A stretch of 64,000 nt of DNA from Pinus tabuliformis (GCA_031772625.1 CM062808.1:145244605-145308604), one strand, 5' to 3'. Shown: positions 33,691 through 46,644, numbered from the stretch's first letter. Notes: a model not told the origin generated them from the letters alone. Program-made: numbers and translations.

Positions 33691-34650
33691 CAGAACTTCT
33701 TACCAACTTTAAACAGACTACCTCCACTCATATATCAGATCATATTCATGAGTGGTGGCGTCGTCGTCGAATGGTTAAGATGTTTTTTCCTGATCATCTT
33801 TTCGCTGAGTCGTTTATAAAGTCCTTATTTCCATCTATCACTAAGGATGTGGGGAAAGGAGGAGTTGTCACAAAAGAGCAAGTCATTTCTCGTGCCCAAT
33901 ATTTGGATCTGATTTATACACAATTAGGCATGCTCTATGACAATATTCCTGATGCACCCAAACCAGCTTTCACCATTCCACCACCTCCAAAATCGAGTAG
34001 GGACTCTCATGCCGGCGACGACGTGATCGGTTCCTTGAGCACACAAATGGCGAGAGGACCATCTGGTCAAGCTCTTGCTATTTCCAGTCAAAATGAAAAT
34101 TCATCTGAAAATAATCTTGCCTCTGAGATTAATGTCGTGTCATCTGACAAAGGTAAAAATCCAAAGCAACCAGGAGGAAGAAGAAAGGGAAGAATAATAA
34201 GAAGAAATAGGAGAATTCCACTCCTAAAAAGTCATTAGAAACCCCTACTGTGGCTAGGAAACCTCATTATCCATGTTTGATATGCAATGACGAACATTTT
34301 ACAAGAGATTTTCCACATCGAACTGAGGTCTCAAAACTTTTAAAGGCTTCAAATACCTCAGTAGTGTTGACAGATCTGTTTCTGAACCCAAAAACACATT
34401 TGGTTGCCACTGATAATGCTTCCACATCCCAAGTTCTTATGTTGTCCATCACAAATACAAAAAAATATTTTATGGTATTGATAAGGAATAAAGATTACGG
34501 GAATCCATCATCGTCGAATAACCAGGCTACTGATAAACCTAGTACATCGACCACGACTTCACCGGAAGTTATTCCACCGATTATTCCTGAATTAACAGTA
34601 AAGCTGCCAAAAGGAGTTGTAAATAAACTTACATTTAATCCTCATTCTTG
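33691..34650 (+). pseudogene. Gag C-terminal part with zinc knuckle, Tat element 1
   Basis: Continues from 31060: ELLTNFKQTTSTHISDHIHEWWRR, then a Pro-rich linker (PKPAFTIPPPPKS), a Lys/Arg-rich stretch with a stop near 34220, and the knuckle CLICNDEHFTRDFP where the last Cys has become Phe (element 2 keeps C-x2-C-x3-H-x4-C). It ends at TGA 34649. The capsid fold is interrupted by the chromovirus insertion. Confidence 0.85.
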
Positions 34651-35190
34651 AGCAGCCCAAAATTATAATATAGTGGAGGACTTGGCTCAATCACCTTCCA
34701 TTATGTCGACACTCGAGGTATTACAAAATTGTCCCTCCCAAAAGTAGGCTTTGTTATCAGTGATAGGTGGGATCGATCCTACGAATTCCAATCTTGTGGT
34801 CTTTAATCATATAGGATATACACCATAGTTACCTGCACAACTCGCTTTTCTTATACAGGTAAAAGCCCTCAATAAAAATGTTCATCAAACCATTATTGTT
34901 GAGGGGGCATCTACCTGTATAATGTCAATGAGTTGCTGGAAAACTCTTGGTTCCCCACCCTTGTCACGATCACCAACAACACTAAAAGCTTTCAATGGAA
35001 GAACGTACACTCCATACAGAATTTTAAGAAGCTTGCAAGTTGAAATAGGGGGAAAAACAATAGATATTGAAGTCGAGGTCGTTGATGGACTCCTTGATTA
35101 CAATATTTTACTAGGAAGGCCTTGGGTATACACTATGGCTGCGGTTGTGTCCACATACTTTTGAACGATTGCATTTCCCTTGATAGGTGG
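34651..35190 (+). pseudogene. Aspartic protease, Tat element 1
   Basis: Cuts the polyprotein. The frame reads LLSVIGGIDP, FLIQVKALNKNVHQTIIVEGASTCIMS, then the flap and second half EVEVVDGLLDYNILLGRPWVYTM. In plant Ty3 proteases of this type the active site reads DEGAS; here the Asp is Val (GTT at 34898), so it is inactive. Element 2 keeps IDEG. Stops near 34745, 34828 and at 35162. Confidence 0.8.
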
Positions 35191-37200
35191 AATCACAGTC
35201 ATAGACAAACTAGCCTTCTCTGCTAATAGCTCACAAGCTATGGGAAGCATTCCATTGATACATGGAAATTCACAATCACTTCAAAATTTTGGAGTGAGTC
35301 TCCTAAAAGATCCTTCCTTGATGGGAACTTTCAACCTTTCGTCTCCATCTAGTTTCGCGGAAGTAGCGAGAGTGGAAACCTGCAACATGATCTCTTCTTC
35401 TTCATCTGAGTTTAAGAAGAGTTACAATGATTTTAAGAGTGATGATTATCGCGAGGAAATGTCGCCAAGCCCCATTGAATATTTGTAGCAATCAATCTAT
35501 TGGGCTTGTGTGTCAAACCCGAATCCGCACTCAACAGTTGTATGGGTAGATAGGACTTTAGAATATGTCACCTCTTCTGATCCTTGGCCATGTATACATT
35601 CTATGGACGAAGGAATCATCCAATCAATAATGATAGGATAGACACTGTGGGAAGATTATCATCATCATTCCCACCTTTGAGATGATGATGAAGATTATTC
35701 AAAAGAACTCAATCACCCTTCAATTGTTGATTTTTTATCGAATTTTGTACATACAATCGATTCCGAGCGAAATCTGTATAACATTGAAGAAACAATCACC
35801 ATAAATATTTCGACCAAACCGAATGTTGTAGAAAATATTCACGTCGGCTAATCTTGTTCTCCATTAGAACTAGATAATTACTGTGCTCTTTTTCGCGAAT
35901 TCAGAGATGTATTTGCATGGTCTTATGAAGAAATGCCAGGCATTGACTCAAGCATTGTTGAACATGAAATTAAAATGTATCCTAATGTCAAACCAGTACG
36001 AAAATGGCTTCGACTGTTCATCCAAAGAAAGTCGTTGCCATTAAAGTAGAGGTTGATAAACTTTTTCATGTTGGCTTCATTTTCCCTGTACCTCTAACTG
36101 ATTGGGTATCAAATATTGTTCCAGTGATGAAAAAAAAAGGAACAATTCGAGTGTGTGTCGATTATAGGGATGTAAATCAAGCATGTCCGAAGGACAACTA
36201 TCCTATGCCCTTTATCGATGAGATTATTGATGAATGTGCCGGAGGCGAAATATTTTAATTCATGGATGGATTTTCTGGCTACAATAAAATCAATATCCGC
36301 CCATAGGACCAATCAAAAAGTGCATTTATATGTCCGTGGGGCACATTCACCTACTGTAAATTACCTTTTGCTTTGAAGAACGCAAGGGTTACATTTCAGA
36401 GGGAAATGAATTATGCTTTCCATGTTATCAAACACATAGTTCAGCCATATCTTGATGATTTTCCTACTCATTCACGAAAACGGATTTGTCACCTGCAACA
36501 TTTGAGAGCCATATTTTTGCATTGTCGACACTACAAAATAAGACTTCATCCACACAAATGTGTGTTTTGTGTTGGTTCTGGTCGATTGCTTGGCTTTGTA
36601 GTTTCTAAAGATGGAATTCGACTCGATCCAATAAATGTTTAAGCAATTCTTGACATGCCTCCTCCTTCAAATTTGTTACAAATCCAGAGACTTCAAAGGA
36701 AGACAAACTTTCTGAGGAGGTTGGTTCCAAACTATGCTGAGCTAGCTAAAGGTTATACACGTCTATTGAATAAAGGGGTACCCTTCCATTGGGATCAGGT
36801 TGTGCAAGCTTCCTCTGATGCTCTCAAAGATTCACTGATAAAAGCATCACTAATGTACGCCCCTAACTATCAAAGAGACTTCTACATGTATCTCGTTGCT
36901 GCAAATACAACCATCGGTATGGTTTTAGTGCAAGAAGATAACGGAAATGAACATCTTGTATATTATTTAAGTTGGAATCTTAATGATACAGAAAGTAAAT
37001 ATTCATACGTTGAAAAGTTAGCTTTAGCAGCCATTCAAGCTGTACAAAGATTTCAACATTATATTCTCCTTCGCAAAACTACCATTATATCGGATTGCAA
37101 CCCTATGACATACATTTTGTCACGTCAATTGCTAGGGGGGAAATATTCTAAATGGATAGTTATATTGTAGGAGTTTGATTTGGAATTAATCAAATCCAAA
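35191..37200 (+). pseudogene. Reverse transcriptase and RNase H, Tat element 1
   Basis: Copies the RNA and degrades it. The linker DNYCALFREFRDVFAWSYEEMPGID leads to the RT: VGFIFPVPLTDWVSNIVPVMKKKGTIRVCVDYRDVNQACPKDNYPMPFIDEI (36061-36235), FMDGFSGYNKINI (motif A) after a stop at 36256, then YLDD at 36448-36459 and GRLLGFVVSKDGI. RNase H: DFYMYLVAANTTIGMVLVQED, YSYVEKLALAAIQA, TIISDCNPMTYIL (37084-37110). At least seven breaks, including a frameshift near 36000. YLDD is intact, but the RNase H first Asp position is not clear. Confidence 0.85.
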
Positions 37201-38565
37201 TCAAAGAAATCTCTAGTCTTTGCGGAGCTACTTTGTGACCTTCCCTTGTCCTCCAATGATTTAACATCAGAAGCATCAATCTTGGATGAGTCTTTGTTTC
37301 TAATTTTGTCAAGTGATCCATAGTATGGAGATATACTGATCTATCTCCAAACCTAAGCTTTTAGGCCTAACACCTCTCGCTCTGAACAGCGACGTATTCG
37401 ATACCAAGCCAAAGATTATCTGATCATTGGTGATACACTTTATCATTGTGGTGTTGATATAGTTTTACAAAGGTGCCTTACGCATCAGGAGGCTGAAAAA
37501 GATTTGAATGAATTTCATTCAGGTGCTTGTGGGGGGCATTTATATGGTTACACAACAGCACAAAAAATCCTACGAGCTGGTTACTTCTTTCCATCTATAT
37601 TTAAAGATTGCATACATGCTATCAGAAAGTGTCATGCTTGTCATATTTTTTATCGTAAAAACATATTACCACCTACACCACTGCATCTTGTCATTGCTAT
37701 TGGCCCATTCGCAAAATGGGGCATTGATTTCACGACATGTAACAACATCTCAGCCAGGGGGCATGGGTATATTATAGTCACTGTTGACTACTTTACCAAA
37801 TGGGCCGAGGCGATGCCTAAATTGAAAAACAATGGTGAAACAAATGCACCTTTTTTTTGCAATCATGTAGTTTCTAGATTCAGTGTGCCACAAGCTATAG
37901 TCACAAATCATGGGTCACATTTTGACAGTCACATGATGATCGAGTTAACTACCAAGTTAGGACTGTCTCATGGTAGTTCTACTATATATTATCCACAGGC
38001 TAACGGACAAGTTGAGGCAATCAACAAAGTCCTTAAGTGCATGCGGCAAAGAATGATTGGATTCCATAAACAGAATTGGAATTTAATCCTGTACTCATCC
38101 TTGTGGGAATACCGGACCTCGATGAGAAATGCGATCGGATTTATGCCTTTTCAATTGGTGTATGGTTTGGAAGCAGTCTTACCAATTCAATGTGAAATCT
38201 CATCACTCAAGCTTGCAATTGACTTGCTACCTAACACTTCTAAAGAAGAAGCTTGCTTCTTGCAATTAATCCATCTAGGTGAAACCTGTCATGATGTTGC
38301 ATTGGCTAACGAAGCACATAAGAAATGAATCAAGGCACAGTATGACAAAAAAGTTAAGACTCGTGTCTTCTCACAAGGTGACCTGGTCTTGCTTTACGAT
38401 AAGGATTCTGACAAATTAGGAGCAGGGAAATTTGAACCATTATGGATGGGCCCTTATGTTGTTAAACATGTGTTGATAAATGGAGCCTACGAGTTAGTCG
38501 ATTGTGATGGGATTCCATTGTTGCAACCCCGAAACGGGTTGTATCTCAAACGTTACTATGCTTGA
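37201..38565 (+). pseudogene. Integrase, Tat element 1
   Basis: Inserts the cDNA. The zinc domain HHCC is visible (FHSGACGGH at 37516, then RKCHACHIF). The core has KWGIDFTT (first Asp) and VDYFTKWAEAMPK; the second catalytic Asp is changed to Asn (TNHGSHF, AAT at 37906-37908; element 2 reads DHG); YYPQANGQVEAINKVLK carries the Glu. The C-terminal part is GDLVLLYDKDSDKLGAGKFEPLWMGPYVV. Open from 37504 to 38328, then one TGA before the C-terminal barrel. Inactive because of D-to-N. Confidence 0.9.
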
Positions 38566-38689
38566 TTAAGTGTAGTAAAACTTGTTGTACATATTCTTTC
38601 ATTTCATTTTTGTGTGTTAATTTTTCTTTTAGAATTTCAATTTGGTTAGGTAATCCACTTCACATTTGTTGCATATGTCAAACTTGTCA

Positions 38690-39100
38690 GAGCCATTTGT
38701 TGGGTATGCTGGCGGAGCTAGTCGCACTACGCAGAACTTACCTTCTGTAGCCTGGGCCATCTTTGCTCCAAGCGGTGAGTTAGTGATTTTTAGAGGGATA
38801 TGTATTGGCTGATCAACAAACAACATTGCTGAGTATAACGCATTGATTGAATTCCTCTTTGATTCCATTTCACATGGCATACACCGAATCATTGTTAGGC
38901 TAGATTCACAACTTTTCATTCTATAGCTTACCAACGTTTATTACATCCAAAACCCAGCTATTCATTGCATGTTCCTAAGAGTTAGAATTTTGGAAAGACA
39001 TTTTGATTTCATTCAATATCAACATATTTCCAGAAATTTAAAAGCATTGACTGACTCTCTAGCAAACTATGTGTTAAATAGACATTTTCAACATATGTAA
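38690..39100 (+). pseudogene. Second, archaeal-type RNase H downstream of integrase, Tat element 1
   Basis: Reads VAWAIFAPSGELVIFRGICIG, STNNIAEYNALIEF, RIIVRLDSQL, IQYQHISRNLKALTDSLANYVLNRH: the Glu (NIAEY), middle Asp (RLDS) and last Asp (LTDSLANYV) are in place. The first Asp position is Gly (GGASR instead of DGASR, about 38712). Two stops. An extra RNase H of this type is an established trait of part of the Tat lineage. It lies about 120 bases beyond the integrase stop and may have been expressed by read-through or as a separate product. Confidence 0.8.
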
Positions 39101-39270
39101 ATAAAGAATTTCACATGATCATTTTCATAGGATTTCATCACTTAACAACAATATAACTTCGAAAGTCAAATAGATAGTTGTTTATAAGTTTTCACAAATA
39201 TTTTGTGTCCAAGACAAAATTGGTCATCTGATCCCAGAAACTCAAAAATGAATGTAGTAAACATCCTAGA

Positions 39271-40498
39271 CTAGTTATGCTGATGATAGCTTGTCACTGC
39301 CTGTGCTATCATGCACAAGAGCCTCGTCCAGCGAATCGATACACCAGTGGTATGGCACTGTAGCCTCATGGGTAACTCATCAATCCAGACATCTTGAATG
39401 TTGAGAGTTAAGCTCTCTACATGATCCTGCAGCTGAGCCAAGGTCTCTGCTATGTCCAAGTCTCTAAGGACTTCCCTCCTGACAGCTCCCTCCACTGGAA
39501 CATCTACTTCCCGTGGGCGTGCCATAGGTCAAACTGGTCCAATATCTGCATACACATATGAGTTTATTTATTCTTGGTAACAATCAAAAACACAAAAAAT
39601 GAAAAACTCAAAAAAGAAAAGTGTGGTCAAAACAATTTACTGATAGCGCTCCACTGCTCCTCGACTGGTAATGCTAAATTTGGATTGCCTCGGAAATCCA
39701 TCCCTACATATGGATATTCCGCAAAATCCATCTCCTGACAATCAAACCACTCGAAGAAGGTAGATGAAAATGAGATCTGTGATAGGCCAGCATGCCTAGC
39801 CATAAGGTCTACCCATCGCTGCATCCGTGGTTCTCTCGGTCCAGGCACTCCCAGAGAAATGTTTTGTGGTTGCATGAGTGGGATTCTTTCCAAAGAAAAG
39901 GAAATCAAAATGGACCCATAACCAAATTTTTTGGTTCTTCCAGCCTTCACATTGGACAATTGATCTTTCATAAGTGGAAGAACTGCCTCACACCAATTGA
40001 ATACCCTAGGTTCCAGGCATTCCAAGTCATATTGCATGTAAGATCTGTTTACTAAATGTAAGGCCGCACTACCAACCAATCTAGCAAGGGTAAAGAGAAT
40101 AGTCCTCAAAGGTCAATCAATAACATCTTGGATATGAATTTTTCCATCTCTGTTGGGTTGTGAACCTTCCCGACAAAACCGACGGATATAATCTCTCACT
40201 TATTCACCTCCTCAGGCGAGTCCTAATAATGAAAGAGGGGCACCCTGCCTTGATAAACCTGTCAGAAAGCAAATAACCTCGATGATGATAGGAATATCTT
40301 TACGCCTGATTTGAAACACCTCGTTAACAAGATACTGCAATAAATCCATCTGTTGTCTCATGCTGGAAAAGCAGAAAAAATTTAGCAAACCACAGTTCCT
40401 TAATGCATTTACTGTGCCCTGGTAATTTAATGCAATCATGTCTTTCTCTTCATGTTCTTTTTCTCGCCATGTAACAACCATTTTGATCCAATGAATAC
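39271..40498 (-). pseudogene. Antisense gene with intron, Tat element 1 (decayed copy)
   Basis: Minus strand, between pol and the 3' LTR. Main exon 40498-39641, intron 39546-39640 (donor GTAAATTG, acceptor TGTATGCAG), last exon 39545-39271. The acceptor before the main exon is TTTTTTTCAG at 40499-40501. Compared with element 2 there are no frameshifts: the only length change is an 18-base deletion (six codons, AWDPID region). In-frame stops occur between GLSRQGAP and MRTILFTL (three: two TGA, one TAA). Product as described for 57315-58560. It has no relation to Gag or Pol. Confidence 0.75.
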
Positions 40499-40587
40499 CT
40501 GAAAAAAAATTATTAGGAAAGTTAGGATCCAATTTGGGAAAAAAAAGCTCAAAATTTGATGAAAAATAGTTGTTTAAGCTTGGTCTT

Positions 40588-40690
40588 CTACGCCCATCAC
40601 ACTTAGCCCTTGAGGATAGTGCTATACATAGCAGGTTTCCTGTTAGCAACCCAGTATGCATCACACTTTTCGATAGGGACTAGGTGTGAT
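40588..40690 (-). promoter_or_regulatory. LTR-like GTGCGATG motif module near the antisense gene, element 1
   Basis: On the minus strand: GTGTGATG-TATGCATA-CTATGTATAGCAC-GTGTGATGGGCG, the same string of motifs as in the LTR U3 but with CpG decayed to TpG. In element 2 (58650-58757) the CpGs are kept. A regulatory role is inferred from the shared arrangement only. Confidence 0.5.
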
Positions 40691-42580
40691 GGTTGAAAAG
40701 AGAAAATTTTTAACCCTAGAGGCCCAGAAAACTGATAAAAGTTGCCTAAAACTAAAAAAGAATGGTATAGAATTGAATAGCATAAGGATAGCTCCTACTT
40801 GGTCCTAATGGCATGAGAAATGATCCGCAGAATCTCTCACAATCAACTTGTGCAATTTGGGGGAAAAAACTGCTTCAGAGCTCCAAAATCCAAATTTAGA
40901 AATGAAATGGTGAAAATGAATTGTTAAAACTATTTTTTATGTTTACTTTTCCATGTATATCAAGTGAATGTTGATTTTATTCATTTTTCATCTATAAATA
41001 TGTATGTTTATTCATTTTTGATGGAGTTTTGAGCAGGATAAACAACTAAGAATAGAATCTGATGTGCTAATGGTGAGTTGTTCGTATTTGACCACGAAGC
41101 AAAATTTTAGTTTTCTTTTCGAGCTTTGATTTAAAAATGAAAATGAAACTATAGAGTCCTCTTTAAACTCTTTTTAGACTCTTTAAATAAGAAAAGATAG
41201 TCGAGCGCTTGTCTTTTTCAGCTCATTAAAGTATTGGAAATGACATCTCTCTCGTATTATTTTATCCTTTTTCAGACTTGAGGGATTATTTTACGAAAAA
41301 GAACTTGTGGAGTTTTCTTTTCGTCTCTTTTCAAACTCTCTAAACATGAAAAGGACCGAGTTATCTTGTCTTTAAACTCGTTAAAATAATAGTGACAAAC
41401 TTGTCCATCTATACAAGACCAAAGAGTTTCACCGTCGCTAGACTCGTTAAAACATAAAATAATGATTGGTTTTCCTGAAGGGCGAATTATAGAACAAGAA
41501 TATGTTATCCTCCTCAAGCTTGATAAAAAATAAAGAGGTACTGGTTAGCAATGACTGGGAAAATGGGAAAAATCTTGAAAATTTATGGTAGCGAGTCTCT
41601 CTTGAACATGACACTTTCACTTCATCTCCGTGATTGATTTGGGTTGGGTTCTTCCATTTGCTAGTCATCATACCATTAATCTATCATACAATCCATTTTT
41701 TTGGGTTAACTCTACCAATTCATCTCAGTGTCACCGATATGTTCAAGAGAAGTCATCCAGTTAAAGTCTCATCTGTTGCAATATTATAAACCTTCATTTT
41801 CATAACCACCATTCCTCAGCCTTATGTCGTTTGTTCATTTTCATCTCCAAAAAACATTTTCCTCGTTCAATGTCGTAGACTTGGGATACATCAAGGCCCT
41901 CCTACGATGAGTCACTTCTTGTCAACGACAACTCATTACCCAAGAAGTCAACTTAGAAACACCCTTTCAGTGCTTTGAAGCTTACATACATCAATGGCAA
42001 GTTTTCTCACTTCCAGTGACATGTTGACATCAATGGCCTTCAATCGTAATTTTTTCATGGTGTTCGACATTGAATCATCTATTCACACCACGTAAAATGT
42101 ACTGTGGTACCTTGAGGATCATCTTCATTATCGGTGATCCCTCTCACGTCTGTTAACAACTTACATCATTGGTAGGCAATCAGATGATGTCTCTCCATGT
42201 TCGACCCTAGAACATCTTTTCACATGGATTGACTTGTACCTTGAGTGAAGATTGAACGAGTTTGAAGACCCCAGATCTAGTTTCATCCATCTGGGTTGTG
42301 ATATATTCAGGAGTACAAAAGCATCAAATGTACACAGACTTTACATAGATGGTCATCCTAATCATAGACTACACGCCTATATCTACAGACGACTGTCTGA
42401 TCTATGTACATGTAATGAAAGTTTATAAAGCTGAGCATAGGGATGCCTCCCTCAGCTAGTTCATGAAAAATCATATTATCATGTATTGTATTGTAATTGA
42501 TGCAGGTCACCTTCCAATTTGAAACTTCTGATCCTCATGATAAAGCATTTCACCCGACATGAACATTTACAACCTCATGC
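40691..42580 (+). other. 3' non-coding region of Tat element 1
   Basis: No coding frame of note. Holds a peptide-coding candidate for a first antisense exon on the minus strand (about 40799-40900) ending at GTAGGAGC, two copies of the loose motif (41177-41231 and 41332-41390), and ordinary AT-rich sequence to the polypurine tract. Confidence 0.6.
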
Positions 42581-42593
42581 TTTAGGGGGCAAC
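42581..42593 (+). other. Polypurine tract before LTR2
   Basis: TTTAGGGGGCAAC directly before TGTTATAG. The G-rich run would prime plus-strand DNA synthesis. Element 2 has TTTAGGGGGTAAC at the same place (60646-60658). Confidence 0.7.
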
Positions 42594-43639
42594 TGTTATA
42601 GATATATTTGGGCACATCAACCCCAAACTTACATGTCGATGTATTAGGGTCCATCAACCCCTAAAGTAGTTGTTTTATGCCCTAAACAAACTTAGTCATC
42701 TGAGTGCCTCACTCCCCAAAAGTTCCATCAGGAAAATCATTTAGAAATTGCCTAAACTGAATCATTGCTAAAAGCCCTGTGTTAGGGTGCGATGCATAGC
42801 AGGTACTGTACTGTCAAAGTGCTATGAATCATAGTATGGCCCTCTGTAAAGTGTGATGGGCAAGGTTAGACAAAATTCTAGGAGTGTTTGATGAGTCAGC
42901 TGCTCGTGGAAGCCTCTAGAAGCTTCTCCTATGCCACTTGCCTCCCTGAGTTCGCCCAAGGATGACTAAAGGAACTAGGAAACATTCTCCTATTCCCCTC
43001 TTTCATGGAACCAATTCATAAAAATAGAAATGCATTCATCATCCCCATTGATGACTCAACCTCTTGCAATCATCTATAAAAGGATCTCTCATCTGAGAGA
43101 TCAGAAGGCTGAATTATCTTGACTTGTAAGGAAGTGCTGCTAGTTTCAGTATTGAGGTGAGAGCATTGTGTTCTTGTTGGTAGGTTCTTGCTGATTCATG
43201 AGATGAAGAAGGCTTTAAGCTGGGAGGATGGCGTTGGATCAGACTTCTTATGGGTTGTAATTATCCTTGTTATCAATAAATTTCTTCAAGATTTTTCCCA
43301 ATTGATTGTGTTAACTGTAAATGCATTCATTTTTTTATCATCTTTCTAATTCTATGATGTTTTGTTGTGATGGATCATTATGCTTTGACAAGTCTTTGTT
43401 TTTGTAGCTGTGCAGATACTCTCTAAGCATGTTAAGTACAGCGAGGAGTTACGAGATTGGCCAAAGGAGAGGGAGATCAAGTGAGGATTCAAGCGAAATT
43501 TATAGGTTTGTCTTTCATAATCTCTTTCTTATCTATCACTCATAGGAAAGATAGTGAATTGCTTTGATTGTTGTTTCTAGGGTAGCTACCAATCCTAGAG
43601 GGCTAGCATTTCTTAGAAGTATTGGTTTTCCCAGAAACA
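42594..43639 (+). repeat. LTR2, shared middle LTR of the Tat tandem array
   Basis: TGTTATAGATATATTTGGG to CCCAGAAACA, 1046 bp. It serves as 3' LTR of element 1 and 5' LTR of element 2: a polypurine tract precedes it and a primer binding site (43642-43660) follows. TATAAAA at 43075-43081 and AATAAA at 43275-43280. It carries private changes at several sites where LTR1 and LTR3 agree. Confidence 0.9.
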
Positions 43640-43641
43640 AA

Positions 43642-43660
43642 TTGGTGACTGCACTGGGGA
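43642..43660 (+). other. Primer binding site, Tat element 2
   Basis: TTGGTGACTGCACTGGGGA, two bases after LTR2; one base (G for C) differs from the element 1 site at 27167. Arg-tRNA type. Confidence 0.7.
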
Positions 43661-45446
43661 ATGATGATTTTTTTTTCTATTTCTTGCTCTATGTTGAATT
43701 ATATAATCTAAAGATAGAGTTTGAAGCTAGCCAACAAGCCTATGAACCACTTTTGTTCTACAATTGCATAGTAGATAAATGTTGCTTCAATCAATCTCTA
43801 GTTCATTTTATATCTTTAACATTTGATTTGCAAAAGCATCAAAATTCCCTTAACGATAGCTTACTAGCCTCTTAGGACATTCCATTACACTTTGCTTGTT
43901 ATTGTTCATTGAAATTGAGCTTAATCCATTGAAAATTGCATCAAATTTGAGCCAAAAACACATTCAGAATCACTCCCTATGACCATCGGACTGTAACCTA
44001 CTATGCATCTCAGTTCCCGAAAGGGAAAAGTGCTATGCATCACATTGTTTGTCACTAGAACCTACAATGATGACTGAAACTCAAAATTCCCATCTAGGAA
44101 GTTGAGGTTTTTGACTAGTTTTGATTGTTGTTTGGTTGCTTCTTGAATTTGAATAGTATCCCATCACTGAAGCCAACTTACATCATTTAGATCAGCCTCT
44201 ATTTAGCTTAGTATTGGTGAATTTTTTTGCGTATTTGTTTTCCATTTACAATCCATTGTCAAAAAGTAGTGTTAATCGATTTTTCGTTTCGATAGAAAAA
44301 AGTGTCGTAAAATCTTCAATTTTCATTGAAAAAGTGAAGTGTTGTAAAATCCTCCTTCATAAATAACCGATTAAACTATTTTGGTGCATTTGATTTGATT
44401 TGATTTCATTCAAAGTGTCGAAAAGATATTTCTTCAAACTTGAAAGTGTCGTTTTGGGTCTTCCTTTCTCTCCTTGAAGAAAAACTGTCGAAATTTGTCA
44501 TTTTGGGTGAAATATTTTGAGTCATTGCTGCATTTAGTTTTCCTTCTTGAATTATTCATATTAAGGAGAGCTGAAAATAGATACATTCATTTGCATTTTA
44601 TAATTTTGGTTTGCGTGCTCAAAAGATGATTTAGGGAAATTGCATTAGTGTGTGCTTTTTGGTGTTTTTTTAAAAGTACTTCTATGCTTTATCCCTTGTA
44701 GTGAGAATTTTCATTGTTCAAATAAACAAAAAGATTGCTTATCATTGTAGATGCATCTTTAGGAATTTCAGATCACATTTCACGCTGAACCATCAAAGGA
44801 AAATTTTTAAGAAAGATCAACTTAAAATGAATCTCAATTAAGTTAACAATGATTTGGAATCTAACACAACACGTTTAGAGGTCTAGGCTAGAGACGTGTT
44901 CTTGCATCGTTAAAACTAGTGGCTATCGTTTTCATTGAAGGTTGGGTGATTCCTCCTCTTTGATACGACAAGTGCTAGCACGAACTTGTGCTCCCCGTAC
45001 CATCATGTAAATATTGGATGACCCCACTAGGCTTAAATCTCTTAGCCATAGGAAACCGAGTTTGCTGCCTTATTGATCGCAATGCACTGAACACAGAATT
45101 TAGGAAGATTGACTGCCGTACATAAATTCCTTGGTAAATTCTCTTTAATTTATCACCAAGGTGTATACTATAGTTTTGTGATTGGTCTAGTAAACCTTTT
45201 TGTCTAGATTCTCTAGAGTAGTCACTTTCATTCCTTTTCAACTCCCTAAAAGAAAAGGTCCGTCTGAGCACTTGTTCTTTTAGGCTCATTAAAAATCGAA
45301 GGCAACTAGAGTCATCTTTAGCTTTTTCTCGACTCTCTAAAACTGAAAAAACAAAGTTGTGTCCAAGTGTCGTTAAAATAAATTGACCACGAAATTACAT
45401 CACTTTCCCTTAGCTAATTTTTAAGTTGATCAAGTAATCTACAATC
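43661..45446 (+). other. Leader (5' untranslated region) of Tat element 2
   Basis: Aligns with 27186-28981. No coding frame. Two copies of the loose 55-60-bp motif at 45240-45296 and 45330-45382. The minus-strand open frame at 44975-45289 matches the one in element 1 but lacks support. Confidence 0.7.
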
Positions 45447-45605
45447 GTGGAAGAAATTCAATCCAAACCCCATTGTTCGAGGAGATTAGCAAGTCAACTG
45501 TTTTTGCCTCTAGAAGTGAAACCAATTCGGACAAAACGGTCTCGTTTAACCGAGTCTAGTTCATTTGGGTTGTTTGAAACATCTGTTGCAACATCTTTAG
45601 GGACT
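45447..45605 (+). pseudogene. Gag start, Tat element 2 (cut by insertion)
   Basis: MEEIQSKPHCSRRLASQ..., matching the Gag start of element 1 at 28982; 53 codons until the insertion point at about 45605. The rest of the protein resumes at 49802. Confidence 0.8.
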
Positions 45606-46644
45606 CTATTAGGGCCTAAATCTACCTCAGGCTAAAAAAGGCAGTATCTAGGGTAACATCAAACCACGCTTAACCTGGTAGCTAGCCCTACCAGGTCGGG
45701 AGAGGGCTCTCTCCTTGTCAATATCGGGAAGATATAGCAAATGAGGCTTGATATGACTGATGTAAAGACTAATTTTAGGCTAGGTATATGCTCAGAGGAG
45801 TTTTATTGAATTTTGTGTTGGTTTGTTGGATCAAATGTGAAAGGCAGTTTTGGGTCCAGGGAATGGACTCAGTCTTGCAGAGATTTTTGTGGGGCGAGGT
45901 AGGCAAATGCTTTAGTACTTTGAATTAAGTGAAATAGAGAGTATTAAGACTGGTGAGGAGTTGGAGAGGGCATGAATGTGTCATGAGTCCTCTGTAAATA
46001 GTAGAAAACATGTAAAACTAAACAAACCCTAAGGTAGAGCACTGCAACATCAATGAATTCTACCTTTATACTTGATTCATTTAGTTAAGATGAAAAGAGA
46101 GAGATGATGGCACACATAAACACATGTAAACTTGAATCACAGAAGGAAAAACAATACTAAATTATCTTGCCACAATAATCCCACAAAATGCTGCAAACCC
46201 TGGTCTATTTCCTTGCCAAACTGCAGAGCTGAATGTACAATAATGCTCAAAGTATTCACAAGAGTGCAACCTTTACAAATGACTGAAAAAGTACTAGATA
46301 TAGGAAAAAAACAACTCATGCTAGCCTTTAAGGGTCGAATTCATGAGTTTAGGAGCTATTTCAATAATATCTAAACTAAGAATTGAAATGTAGGCAGTGG
46401 AACAAATTGCCTCTAAAAATAAGGAAACTTATTCATTTAGTTGAAAACCACCTATTCATGATGTATCTACCTCCATGAGTGAATTTTTATCATTTTTACA
46501 TCAAATTCCATCAAGTTACATCAATTTACATCATGAGTTTGACCATGAGAGAGAAAAATCTCAAGCTAAGAAAAAACTAGGTGAAAAAACAGAGTTTTTG
46601 GGCAAAAATAGCAATTTTCCATCCTGTGCACCACGCCACTTTCC

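Larger units (their letters stand above)
26135..43639 (+). mobile_element. Tat/Ogre-like Ty3 retrotransposon, element 1 of a tandem pair
   Basis: LTR1 26135-27164, internal region 27165-42593, LTR2 42594-43639 (shared with element 2). Domain order: Gag, protease, RT, RNase H, integrase, second (archaeal-type) RNase H, antisense gene, polypurine tract. The primer site (TTGGTGACTCCACTGGGGA) is of the Arg-tRNA type known from Ogre-like elements. A chromovirus derivative is nested in gag. Stops and frameshifts are scattered, so it is inactive. The domain order and primer match the Tat lineage with a downstream RNase H; the exact clade needs an RT tree. Confidence 0.9.

Noticed and set aside
45650..45720. 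Sequence CCACGCTTAAC with GC-rich inverted repeats suggesting a 5S rRNA or SINE
   Set aside because: Only about ten bases match the 5S rRNA complement; no A/B boxes or full 5S domains are visible.
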